A stretch of 64,000 bases of DNA, from positions 2,356,001-2,420,000 of the forward strand of contig NZ_CP080096.1 of the NCBI RefSeq assembly GCF_019428685.1, read 5' to 3'. Below are positions 33,061 through 44,500 of the stretch, one piece after another; position 1 is the first letter of the stretch, and each line of letters opens with the position of its first letter. The notes under the pieces were generated by a model. It was given only the letters and a program-made list of their open reading frames with translations. It did no database searches and was not told where the DNA came from. The stretch is from Paraburkholderia edwinii. Its GTDB lineage: Bacteria > Pseudomonadota > Gammaproteobacteria > Burkholderiales > Burkholderiaceae. The position numbers and the translations under genes are program-made.

Positions 33061-34041
33061 TTATGCTCCGCCGCCGAAGCCTTCGCCCATCGTCGAGGTC
33101 ACCGTCAAAGACCGCTCGAAGTACTCGATCGTTTGATAGAGCCCCTCCTGCAGCGAAACTTTCGGTTCCCAGCCGAGCACATCGCGCGCGAGGGAAATAT
33201 CCGGACATCGCTGGACCGGATCGTCGACGGGCAGCCCCGTATAGACGAGCTTCGAGCGTGACTCCGTGATCTCGAGAATCAGCCCGGCGAGTTCCTTCAC
33301 CGAGACTTCGTATGGATTGCCGATGTTGATCGGGCCGGTCACCGCGTCGGCCGCTTCCATCAGCAGCACAAACGCATCGATCAGATCGTCCACATAGCAG
33401 AACGCGCGAGTCTGACTGCCGTCTCCGTAAATCGTGATGTCGTCCCCGTTGAGCGCCTGTACGATGAAGTTCGACACGACACGCCCATCGTTGGGGCTCA
33501 TGCGGGGACCATAGGTGTTGAAGATTCGCGGCACCTTGACGCGCACGCCATGCTGACGGTGGTAATCGAAAAATAGCGTTTCAGCGCAACGCTTGCCCTC
33601 GTCGTAACAGGCCCTGGGGCCGATCGGGTTCACGTTGCCGCGATAACTCTCCGGTTGCGGATGAACGACCGGATCGCCATATATCTCGCTTGTCGACGCC
33701 TGCAGGATTGTCGCGTTCGTACGCCGTGCGAGGTCGAGCATGTTGACTGCGCCTAGCACGTTCGACTTCACCGTCTGGACCGGGTCGAGCTGGTAGTGGA
33801 CCGGAGACGCCGGACAGGCGAGGTTGTAGATCGTCTCGACTCCCTCGATATCGACTGGCGTTGAAACATCGTGACGGACGAGCCTGAAGCGCCCGTGCCC
33901 ATATAGATGAGCAACATTTGCCTCGCTTCCGGTGAAGAAGTTGTCGAGTGCCGTCACGTCGTGACCGTCCGCTATCAGACGATCACAAAGATGCGAACCG
34001 ATAAATCCGGCGCCGCCTGTCACAAGTGTTCGGGTTGTCAT
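33061..34041 (-). CDS. UDP-glucuronic acid decarboxylase (UDP-xylose synthase), extended SDR
   Basis: A 326-residue extended SDR. The NAD site is [17 protein letters not shown]. The family signature [20 protein letters not shown] is followed by STSEIYGDP (catalytic Ser/Glu), CYDEGKR (Tyr-x3-Lys) and [20 protein letters not shown], which are diagnostic for UDP-glucuronate decarboxylase. The enzyme makes UDP-xylose, through a 4-keto-pentose intermediate, from UDP-glucuronate in the cytosol. ATG 34041 starts at the usual point; ATG 34089 would add 16 residues and is equally possible, neither having a clear ribosome site. The gene sits between the giant protein's presumed glycosyltransferase and the exporter. 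That is an unusual home for this enzyme and suggests a dedicated sugar donor supply. Confidence 0.9.
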   Translation of the reverse strand: MTTRTLVTGGAGFIGSHLCDRLIADGHDVTALDNFFTGSEANVAHLYGHGRFRLVRHDVSTPVDIEGVETIYNLACPASPVHYQLDPVQTVKSNVLGAVNMLDLARRTNATILQASTSEIYGDPVVHPQPESYRGNVNPIGPRACYDEGKRCAETLFFDYHRQHGVRVKVPRIFNTYGPRMSPNDGRVVSNFIVQALNGDDITIYGDGSQTRAFCYVDDLIDAFVLLMEAADAVTGPINIGNPYEVSVKELAGLILEITESRSKLVYTGLPVDDPVQRCPDISLARDVLGWEPKVSLQEGLYQTIEYFERSLTVTSTMGEGFGGGA

Positions 34042-34120
34042 ACGGGATGTCTGCGAAGCAGCAAGGCTGCGGTAGTCAGAAGCGTTCATCGGCCGAATTG
34101 CGCGGCGATCGTGCCGGCAC

Positions 34121-35536
34121 TCACAGTTTCGCGAGCGTCATCAGTTCCACTGAGGCTGAGTCGAAGACATGGTCCCAGTCACCCTCGGCTCTCGGCCTGA
34201 AGAGGCGCATCGACGGATACCACGGACTGTCCGTGCGGCCCTCCAGCCATAGCCAATGCGCGACATAGCCGAGCAATACCCAGACGGGCTTGCCCATTGC
34301 GCCGGCCAGATGCGCGACCGCGCTGTCGGTCATGATCACGAGATCGAGCTGCGACACCGCGGCGGCCGTATCGGCGAAGTCTTCAAGGTGAGGCGCGAGA
34401 TCGATGATCGGACCGCCTTTCGGCAATGACGTGAGCTCGCTGGTGCGAGGGCCCTTCTGTAGGCTGTATAGCTGGACACCAGGTAACGCAAACGCCTGGA
34501 AAAAGCGCATCAGCGGCTGCGCGCGTTCGTGATTCTTCTTGAATGTCACGCTGCCGGACCAGACGATGCCGACCTTCAGGCGTCCACGAGCACGATCGAA
34601 CAACGGCGCGAGCTTTGCCGCTCGATCGGCGGATGGAAAAAAATATGGCGCCGCGGGTATCGAATTGACATCGTTCGTGAAGAGCCCCGGCAGGCTGCAC
34701 AGATAGCAATAGAAATCCGCGGCCGGCAACGGCGAATTACGGGCGATCAGGCGATCGGCGACGCCCATCGCCGCAATCAGCGAAATCAGTTCAGCCTGGC
34801 ATTCGATAACCAGTTCGCCGCCCAGCGCTTTCACGCGCGGCAGATAACGCGCGACCCATAACGTGTCGCCGAATCCCTGCTCGACAACGAGCACTAGCCG
34901 TTTGCCCGCATACGCTTCGCCGTTCCACTGCCGGCCGGGCAATTCCTTCTTCGGCAATTGCCCGGTCACGAGCCTCACTTCATAGTCCGGCCAGGCCTGT
35001 CGATAGTTGCCGAGATACAGATAGCTCCGACCGCGGTCCCAGCGCGCAAGATCGTACTGCTTGCGCTGTTCGATCGCGCGGGTAAAGGCAACTACGGCTT
35101 CGCCGTGCATGCCCGCTTCAGCCAGCGCGGTGCCGAGATTGTGGTGAAGCAGCGACGTCTCGCCCTGCGAAAGGGCGATTGCCCGCTGATGACAGTAAAT
35201 CGCGCCCTTCAGATGCTTCAGCGATGTCAGCGCATTGCCAAGATTGGTCCAGATGCCGGCGGCGCGAGGATTGATGGCTAGCGCGTCGCGATAGCACCAT
35301 ACCGCGTCGAGATTGCGTTTCATCGCGGCGAACATCACGCCGCGTGCGTTTCGCAAGTCGCTGTTATGCGGGTCCGCCGCGATCGCGTCGCGCAACAGCG
35401 TCTCGGCTTCGGCAAACTTCCCCTTGTCGTGAAGCTCTTTCGCGCCGCGAAACGCCTGCGCCGATGCAGCGTGTGGCGAGACGTTCGCTGCGCCGTTTTC
35501 CACGGTCTCCATTGTCGACATCGTGCCCCCGATCAT
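34121..35536 (-). CDS. TPR-repeat glycosyltransferase-like protein (GT9/GT41-like C-terminus)
   Basis: A 471-residue protein. Residues about 25-200 are four to five TPR units ([40 protein letters not shown] and similar). The C-terminal half is a heptosyltransferase/GT9-like domain: [48 protein letters not shown], then [20 protein letters not shown] and [13 protein letters not shown]. Proteins of this architecture accompany large secreted adhesins and are suspected protein glycosyltransferases. Its ATG overlaps the giant gene's TGA by 4 bases (ATGA), so the two are translationally coupled. ATG 35521 with a GGGGG box is the alternative start. Predicted job: transfer sugar to the giant protein in the cytosol. 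Confidence 0.75.
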   Translation of the reverse strand: MIGGTMSTMETVENGAANVSPHAASAQAFRGAKELHDKGKFAEAETLLRDAIAADPHNSDLRNARGVMFAAMKRNLDAVWCYRDALAINPRAAGIWTNLGNALTSLKHLKGAIYCHQRAIALSQGETSLLHHNLGTALAEAGMHGEAVVAFTRAIEQRKQYDLARWDRGRSYLYLGNYRQAWPDYEVRLVTGQLPKKELPGRQWNGEAYAGKRLVLVVEQGFGDTLWVARYLPRVKALGGELVIECQAELISLIAAMGVADRLIARNSPLPAADFYCYLCSLPGLFTNDVNSIPAAPYFFPSADRAAKLAPLFDRARGRLKVGIVWSGSVTFKKNHERAQPLMRFFQAFALPGVQLYSLQKGPRTSELTSLPKGGPIIDLAPHLEDFADTAAAVSQLDLVIMTDSAVAHLAGAMGKPVWVLLGYVAHWLWLEGRTDSPWYPSMRLFRPRAEGDWDHVFDSASVELMTLAKL

Positions 35537-38500
35537 GCGTGCCAGGCCGCGGCAATCGCGCCTTCCAGCGCGGAGTCGGCGGGCATTTGCGTCGCGGTTG
35601 CCGGATTGAAGCCTGGCGTGTTCGCGGAATAGGTCGCCATCGCCTGAACGAGCTGGTTGATCTGACTGTCGACGGCGAGTCCGCCGGCGGTGATTTTGGC
35701 CAGTTGATTCCCCGTGAAAGTGAACCAGTTCGAAAGATCGACACGGGTCGTCGTTCCCAACACGTCGATCATCAGATCGTTGCCGGATCGCGCAAGCCAG
35801 AGCTGACTGTCGGCAATACCCGGGCCAAAATCGAGTTCATTGACGGGAGCAGGATCAAGTGTCTCCCCTCCATTGGAGATGGTGACCAATCCATCTCCAA
35901 GTCCTACGTCGAAGTAGTCGTAACCTAGTCCGGCGTCGTAGAGATGGTCGCCCCCACCTGTTCCGGCAACAAGCGTGTTGTTCGTGCCCGACGACTCCAA
36001 TACCGCGTTAGCGACTGTTCCCGCGATCACGACGTCATGTTCTCCAAACACGATGCCGTCGGTAATTCCGATCAGTTTGTCGCCGAACGATGTTCCGGTT
36101 GCGATTGCAGTACCCGCTTGGAGATTGACGGTGACACCGTTTCCGCCGTATTCCGCGGTAACCTCGGAAGGTGTCGCGCCGGACGCGATCAGTGTGTTGC
36201 CCTCCGCGTCGCTTTCGAGGTTGCTCTGGCTGGCCGTCAGCGTGTCCCCGATGCCTGTAGCGACAATCAGGAGCGAATAGGGCGTAGCCGTCACCGTGTC
36301 GTCGTTTCCTGCGACCTCGATCTCGGAGACGGTCACAAGCGTATCCGAACGCGTGACGCCGTTGACAACGGCCTTTGCCGTGGCCACCGTGGTACTGCCT
36401 GAATTGAGCGCCACGGTAAGATTTGACTCTGCAAAATACGCTAGGCCATTCACAAGCGTGTTGCCGGTCAGGTCGCCGACCAGCGTGTCGCTTCCTTCGA
36501 ACGTGCCGAACAGCGTGTCGCCTCCGGTATCGGAACCGATCAGCGTATCGTTGACGCCGGTCGCCATGGCACTCGTGAAGCCGATCAGCGTATCAGTCGC
36601 GCTCGCACCCGCCTCGCTTGCCGTGCCGTTGCGCAGATCGACTACCACGCCAGCGTTCGAGTACTCCACCTCGGTCTGTTTGCCGCCCGCTATCAGCGTA
36701 TCGTTATTGAAGGCGCTAGTCAGCGTTCCCGCTGTCGTCGTGCCGATCAGCGTGTCGTGACTGCCCGAGGCCTCGACGATCGTGATACCGACGAGCGTAT
36801 CCACCAGCCCGGGACTGCCCGCGACGCTCGCCTGCTTCGTCGCGAGATTGACGGTGACGCTGGATGCGGCGAAATCCGCGACTGTCGTGGCGCTTCCCGT
36901 CAGCGTATTGCCGCCGACATTTTCGGTTATAAGGGTTCCAGTGCCCGAACCGTCACTTAGCACGTTATTGCCGCCGTACGAGACGATGGTGTCTGCGCTG
37001 CCTGCACCAGCAATCGTCAACTGATCAGAACCTGTTCGTGCGCCGATCAGCGTGTTATTGGAACCCTGCACGGTAGCGCCCGCGAATACGCCGGACAATG
37101 TATCGCTGACGCCGGCCAGTTCAACCAGACCATCGGCAAGATCGATAACCAGCTTGCTCGATACATAGCTTAGCGAAGTGGCACCGGCGCCAGCGACGAG
37201 CGTATTGCCGGCGACGGTGGACGTCAGCGTGGTCTTGCCGGATCCTGCTATCAGCGTGTTATCCGCACCGGTGCTCGTCAGAGTGGTTGGCCCGGCGCCG
37301 CCGATCAGAATATCGTGCGTTCCGCCGGCCCCCGCCATCGAGAACGTTCCCACCAGCGTATCATCCGCGCTCTGCGCAGCGCTGACGACGCCGTGCGCGA
37401 GATCGACGACCACGCGGTTTTCGGTATAGAACGCTTCTGTTGCGACCTTGCCGGCGATCAGCGTATTACCGCCGACCTGAGAACTGATTAGTGTCGACTG
37501 CGCCTTGCCTCCGATCAACGTTTCGTCCTGGCCGGTCGTTTCGACAGAAGTCACATTGATGAGCGTATCGTTCTCGCGTCCGAAGCCCGATGCAATGCCC
37601 GCGTTCAGGTCGATCGTCATGAAGCTTTCCGAGTAATACGCAAGGCCGGCGGAACGCAGAAGAAGACCGGAGGTCCCACCGACCAACGTGTTGCCGCCGA
37701 TCGAACTGCTGATCAGGGTGCTGCCGGCCAGTGTGTTGTCCGTGCCAGCTGCAAGCACAATAGTCCCCGGACCCGATGCCTGCAGATAGTCACCGCCGTT
37801 GTTCGAGCCAATGAGTGTGCCGTTAGCTGACGCGATGGCTACGTTGGAAAAACCGATCAGGGTATCCGCCCCCCCTCCCGGTGCAATCGCTAACCCCGTG
37901 GCAAGATCAACCACGACATTTGCCGTTCCACTGAAATTCGCCTCCGTCTGCCGCGAGCCCGCGATCAGCGTGTTTCCTTCGAGGTTGCCGACCAGCACCG
38001 CCGTTCCTGCTCCCCCAATGAGCGTGTCGTTATGGGACGCGACCAGCGAGTCACTGGCGCCACCGATCGCTTCCAGGACGCTGTTACCCGCACTCACGAC
38101 AATATTATTTGCGCCACCTGTGATCTCGAGCAGGTCGCTGCCGCTGCCGGTCAGCCGGTTACCGCTTCCGCCGGAAGCAAGCAGCGTATTGCCGGTGCCT
38201 CTCGAGACGATCGTATCGCTGGTGCCCTCTCCCACCAGCAGGTCGCCGCCAGACGCCGAGCCAAGCACGTAGTCGTCGAGACCGGTCACGTCAGCAGCGG
38301 ATAAGCCAACCAGCACGTCCGATGTCGTGCCGGGTTCGAGCAGCGAGCTGGCAGAGCCGTTCTGACCCGGACCGCCCAGCAGCACATCGACACTCTTCCC
38401 GGCGTAGTATGCAACCGTACGCGCGCTCCCCGCGACCAGTTCGTTGCCCTGCAGGTTGCCAATCAGCGTCGAGTTGCCGGTGTTTCCGATAAAGGTCGTC

Positions 38501-41500
38501 CCCGTGCCCGTCGCTTCGGTGATGGTGATATTGGTCAGTGTTTCGTCGTAGATGATCTCGCCGTTGGTCCACCAGGCCATTCCTTCAGCGAGTTCGATCG
38601 TATTCGGGCCGGCGAAGGTCGCAACAGTATGTCCCGTACCGCCGATCAGCGTTCCACCTGCCAAAACGGTGCTCGCGGTGCCGATCAGCGTGGACGTGTT
38701 GGCACCGCCTTCCATTACCCGACCGGTCATCAGCGTATCGTTGTTACCAAGCGCCATGAGCGTATCGCCGCCCATCAACGTAGAGTTGTCTCCGGTGACT
38801 GCGTAGGCTCCGAAATATCCATATATCGCGTCTTCCGGGCCGTAGGGATTCGAACTTGAATAGGCATAGCCGGTCGGCAGGCCGTCATCCTTGTTATCCA
38901 CTTCTCCGTTGACCACCATGTTGTCGGCGTAAAAGTACGCTTCCCCGCCGACGTACTCGCCTGTATTCGGGAACGGGAAGTCGGTGATGAGCAGTTCGGA
39001 TACCAGCGTATTGCCCTGCCCGTTACTGCCTATTGTCTGGTTCTCCCCTGCGTACAGGGTATTGCCGGTACCATCGGCCTGACCAATCTCGATGCCATAG
39101 AGCGTATCCCCATAATACTGTCCGCTAGCTGGCCTCGAGCCCTTCCACAACGTCGACGCCTCCGCCAACTGGTCGACAAGGTCGACAAACATACCGCTCG
39201 CGTAAGCCGCGACCGTTTGTCCGTTTCCTCCACGAAGAAGAGAATCTCCCGTACCCCTGCCAACCAGCGTCGTCGTACCACTACCTCCAAGGAGCTGCTC
39301 GAATCCCGATCCCGACGCGATGATCGTGTTGCCGTTCCCGCTCGTCGCCTCGCCTCCACCGATCAGGACGTTGTCGTCGCCTGAAACGATCGCATAGCCG
39401 ATCACCGTATTGTTGTTTCCGGTCACACTACCGCCAGTGACGGATGTGACGAGCGTGTTGTGGTCGCCAATGATCGAGTCTTCGTAACCGTAGTTGTTGC
39501 CGGCATCAATCAACGTGTCATCGTCACCCGTCATCGATCCACTGCCATTCAGCGTATCGTTGTCGCCCACCAGTTCCAGGACGTTGATTCCGACCAGACT
39601 GTCTCCAACACCCGATCCGATACTTTTAACAGCGTTGCTGGTCGCGTAGAGGTCATTGCCTGCGTAATAGGCCGTCGTCTGCACCGTCTCTGTTTCATAG
39701 CCGATTAGCGTATTGCCTAGCGCATCGCCGACCAGTGTCGAGTCTGCGCTGTTGATGCCGATCAGCGTTTCGCCGCTGCCGGACGCCTCGGCAATTGTGA
39801 CACCGACTAATGTGTCGACAACGCCTCCGCCGCTTTCAGACACTCGCTGCGTACTGAGATCGACCGTGGTTCCAATGCCCGCGTAGTCGACGACGCTCAA
39901 CCCGGGTCCCGCCATCAGCGTATCGCTGTTGTCGCTGCCGATCAGCGTCGTGATGCCGCTGCCGCCTTCGAGCACATCGTGACTGCCCTGAGCGACAAGC
40001 GTATCGTTGCCACTACCGCCGATCAGCACATCGCCGGTGCCGGTTGCGATCACGTCGGCGACGCCGACCACGGAACCGCTGCTGCTTCCCGCCGACGTCA
40101 CCATGCCGGTCGCGAGGTTGACGGTCAGACCGTTGCCCGCATAAATGGCCGCCGTGCTGGCCAAAGCGCCGACAAGCGTATTGCCGGCCGCGTTCGTGAT
40201 CAGCGTGTCGTTACCGTTGCCGGCCTCGAGCGTGTTGCCGCTTCCATATGCGATTACCGTGTCGTGAGCGCCGGTCGCCGTAAGGAAGTCGCCGCCGCTT
40301 GCAGCGCCGATCAGCGTGTCGTTCGTGCCGCCGACGCTGCCCGCCGCGATGCCCACCAGCACGTCGCCGGTGCTCGCTCCGTCCACTGTCGCGGTGCCCT
40401 CGCCGAGATCAACGGCCACCCCCGATCCGTCGTATGACACGACCGTCCGGTTTGTCCCGGCAATCAGTGTGTTCCCCTGACCATTGCTGCCGAGCGTCGT
40501 GACGCCGGCGCCGCCATACAGCGTGTCATTGCTGCCGCCTGCCTGCGCCGCATGAATATTGACAAGAGTGTCAGTGATGCCGGACCCGGCGACGCCGGCC
40601 ATGCCGCTGGCGAGATTGACCATGACGTCGTCGCCGCCGTAATACGCCGTCGCGACGCCTGCACCGCCGATCAGCGTATTACCCGCCGCGTTGCTCGCCA
40701 GCGTCGATGTGCCGGTGCCGGCGACGAGCACGTCGCCGCCGCCATTCGCCTCGAGCGTATCGCCGATGCCGGTTGCGCCCAGCTGTTCGCCGCCCTTGCT
40801 GGAGCCGATCAGCGTGTCGTCAAAGCCGGAGACGTTCACCGCCGTAATGCCGATCAGCGTATCGCCGGAACTGAGGCCGTTGACGATCGCCGTTCCGGAT
40901 TCCATATCGACGGTAATCGATGAGCCGCTATACGACGCAACCGTGCGCCCTGCGCCGCCGATCAGCGTATTGCCGGTCGCGTCGCTAATGAGCGTCGTGC
41001 TGCCCGCACCACCTTCCAGCGTCTGGCCGCGTCCGACTGCAACCAGCGTGTTGTTATCGCCGTCGAGCGCCTCGAGCAGATCGCCGGCGCCCGGCGACGA
41101 AATCAGCGTGTTGTCGTTGCCGTTCGCCTTCAGCACGCTGTCGATCGCGCTGCCGACCAGCGTGTTGTTGTTGCCGTTGATCTGAACGTTCGTGATTCCC
41201 TCGATCACGCCGCTCGCGCCCGCGCCGTTCACCTTGCCGGACACCAGACTGATAGACAGGCCGTTCGCGTCGAAGTCGGCGACGGTCACGCCGGTGCCGC
41301 CGATCAGCGTATTGTTGGCCATCAAGCTGATGAGCGTCGAGCTGCCGCTTCCGCCTTCGAGCGTGTTTCCGGAACCGGTGGCGATCAAGGTGTCGTTCTC
41401 GCCGCTGGTATTGATCAACACGTCACCGTTTGCGCCGATCAGCGTATCGTCGTTGCCTGCGACAACGGCCGTGGAAATGCCAATCAGCGTGTCGCCGGAC

Positions 41501-44500
41501 GCGGCACTTCCGCTATTGGCGTACCCCTGACCCGACGCAAGATTGACGGTCAGCCCATCCTGTTCATAGGCGACATTGGTGTGGCCCGTACCCGACACGA
41601 GCGTATTGTGCGACGCGTCGCCGATCAGCGTCGTGGCCGTGCTCGCACCAATCAGCGTTTCGTGGCTGCCGCTCGCCTGCGCGATGATGATGCCGGAGAG
41701 CACGTCGTGCGTCGCAGAGCCGGCGATCGACGCGATGCCCGTGCCGAGATCGACCACTGCACCGTCGCCATACGTCACTGTCGTTGCCCCGGCGCCGGCA
41801 ATCAGCGTATTGCCGGTCGCGTTGCCGATCAGGTCCGAAGCAAAATTGCCGCCTGCGAGCGTGTTGCCCCCGCCAAGCGCGATCAGCGTGTCGTTCTTGC
41901 CCGCCGCGGAGAGCGTGTCGTCGCCGGTAGCCGACGACAGCAGCGTGTCGTCCGCACCCGCGACGATCACGTCAGCGATGCCCACGAGCGCATCCTCTGC
42001 CGCCGTGCCGGTATTCGAACGCGCGGTGCCGCTGCCCAGGTCGACGGTGATATCGTCGCTGCCGTAATACGCAGCGGTTTTCCCGGTTCCCGCGATCAGC
42101 GTGTTGCCGGCCGGACTGCTTGCGAGCGTCGATGCACCCGCCCCGCCGATCAGCGTGTCCGCGCTACCGGTCGCCTGCGCGATGCCGAAGGCTCCGGCTA
42201 ACGTGTCCTGCAGACCGGTTCCATTCGACGTGACCAGACCGTTCGCCAGATCGATCGTCAGGCCATCGGCGGCGTACGACACCGTCGCCGGGCCGACCGA
42301 CGAGGTGAGCGTGTTGCCGCCCGCCTGATTGACGACGAACACTGCGGCCGTCCCGCCCGTCAGCGTATTTCCCGATCCCGACGCAACCAGGGTGTCGTTG
42401 CTGCCCACCGCGGCGAGATAGTCGGCGCCGTTAGTGGTACCGACGAGCACGTCGTCGTCGCCCGTTACCCGCACCTGCGTGATGCCGATCACCGTATCGC
42501 TCGTGCCGCCACCGACCAGGTTCGATACGACACCGGTCGCAAGATCGACATCGATATGGTCAAAGCTGTAGATCGCCTCTGCCGTTCCGCTGCCTGCGAC
42601 AAGCGTGTTGCCGCCCATATCGCTTATCAGCACGTCGTCTCCGGCTCCGGCGATCACGGTGTCCGCCTGGCCCTCGGCCCACAATGTCCCGCTCGCGGCA
42701 CCGGCGATCAACGTGTCGTGGCTGCCGGTCACATCCGCATTGACGATGTCGATCAGCGTGTCGCCAACGCCGCTGTCGTTGATCGAGGCCTTACCGGCCA
42801 CCAGATCGACGGCGAGGTCGTCTGCCAGATAGAACGCCTGCGTAAAGCCCGTTCCGCCGACAAGCGTGTTGCCGCTTGCATCGCTGACCAGTTCCGCCCG
42901 ATAGCTCCCGCCTTCGAGCAGATTGCCGCCGCCGACCACAGAAAGCAGGTCGTCCCCGCTCCCTGCTATCAGCGTATTCGAAGAGCCGATCACGGACAGC
43001 ACATCGATACCGGTGCCTGCAATCAGCGTGTTGGAGTTTCCGGTCAGACGCATCACATCGTTGCCGGTGGTGGCGATCAGCGTGTCCTGTTGCTGCTCGC
43101 CTGAACTGGCCGCGAATTCATCTGTGCCCGCACCGCCCACCAGAACGTTATTCGCGCCCGCGCCGTTCACCATCAGTTCGGTCGTTCCTGAGCCAGCCAC
43201 GAGCCTGTTGCCCGAACCCGAAACGTTCAGCATGTCGGCGCCGCTGCCGCCGATCAGCTCGTTCGACGAGCCTGTCGCCGTCAATACGTCGGTGCCGTTG
43301 TTGGCGATCAGCGTGTCCGCTGAGCCGGTCATCGTCAGCGTATCGACATGGGTCGTGCCGTCGTCGATCATGCTGCCGTTCGATGCGAGGTTGATTGTCG
43401 CGCCGTTCAGGTTCGCCGATACGGCCGACACACCCGCGATATTGTCGAAGTACGACAGCGACGAGGCGCTCACGCCCGTCAGCAGGACCGTCGCGGTGCC
43501 GAGCTGGATCTGTGTGCCACCGGCTACGTCGGTAACGGTCATCGTCGAACCGGGGCTCAGGAAGTCGATCCGGCTGCCGTTCAAGCCCGCGTGGAAATTG
43601 TTGATCGTGACCTGCGCGCCGGGCAGGACGATATAGGTGCTCGGCGTCGCGCCGTCGCGAACTGTCTCCGCCCCCGCGGCCGCGAGTACAAGGTCGCCAC
43701 CGAGAGCCTGCACGGATGTGCCTGGCGACGCGATCGTCATTTGCGACACATTCCACGCCTGCGCGACCGCCGCGAGCAGTGTTTCGAATGCAGCCGTGCC
43801 CTGCGCCAAAGACTGCGTGAGCTGGCTTTGCTCCGACAGCAGTCCCACCGCCTCCTGCGCATCGGCAGTCGTCAGGTAGTGCGCGCCCGCCGGAAGCTCG
43901 ATTTCCGGAAGGACCGCCTCCGCCGTGTCGAGCGCCTGCTGTGCGGCGGGCAACCAGTTCAGCGTGGTCGCCAGATACGTGAACGCGGTCAGCCACGCCT
44001 GCTCGGTCGCGACCGCGGACGCGGCCGCCCCTATGTCGGACGCCGATCCGAGCGCGGCGTTGCCCGTGTCGGCCGCCATCGCAGCGCTCTCGCTGTTGCT
44101 CTGCGCCGTGGCGGCTGCCTGAACGGCCAGCGCCGCGGTCTCGATGCTTGTCAGCACCTGCGCGACGGGACTCGCGGCAGCGTCGACATCGGCAACCGCT
44201 GCCGCGTCGTCATACACGATCTGGCCACCCGACGTCAGCATGTAGACGTGGTCGTAGTCGAGGTTGAGCAAGGTGCCGTACGTCGGATCCTGCTCGTTGT
44301 AGACAAGCGTGTCGCCGCCGACGATCGTAATGTCATTGACATCCTCAAGCCACCCCTTTGAAGCGGCGTTAGCCTCACTGCCTGCGTCGCTATGGGCAAT
44401 CGTGTCTCCTTCAATGAAGCCGAAAGCTCCGCCAATGCCGTAGAGCCCACCGGTGGAGGGAGCGCTGATGTTACTGTCTGTGCCGCTGTTAGCGGCGCTT

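Noticed and set aside
35880..43350. Possible CRISPR or DNA-level tandem repeat
   Set aside because: The periodicity is in the encoded protein; DNA copies differ and there are no spacers.
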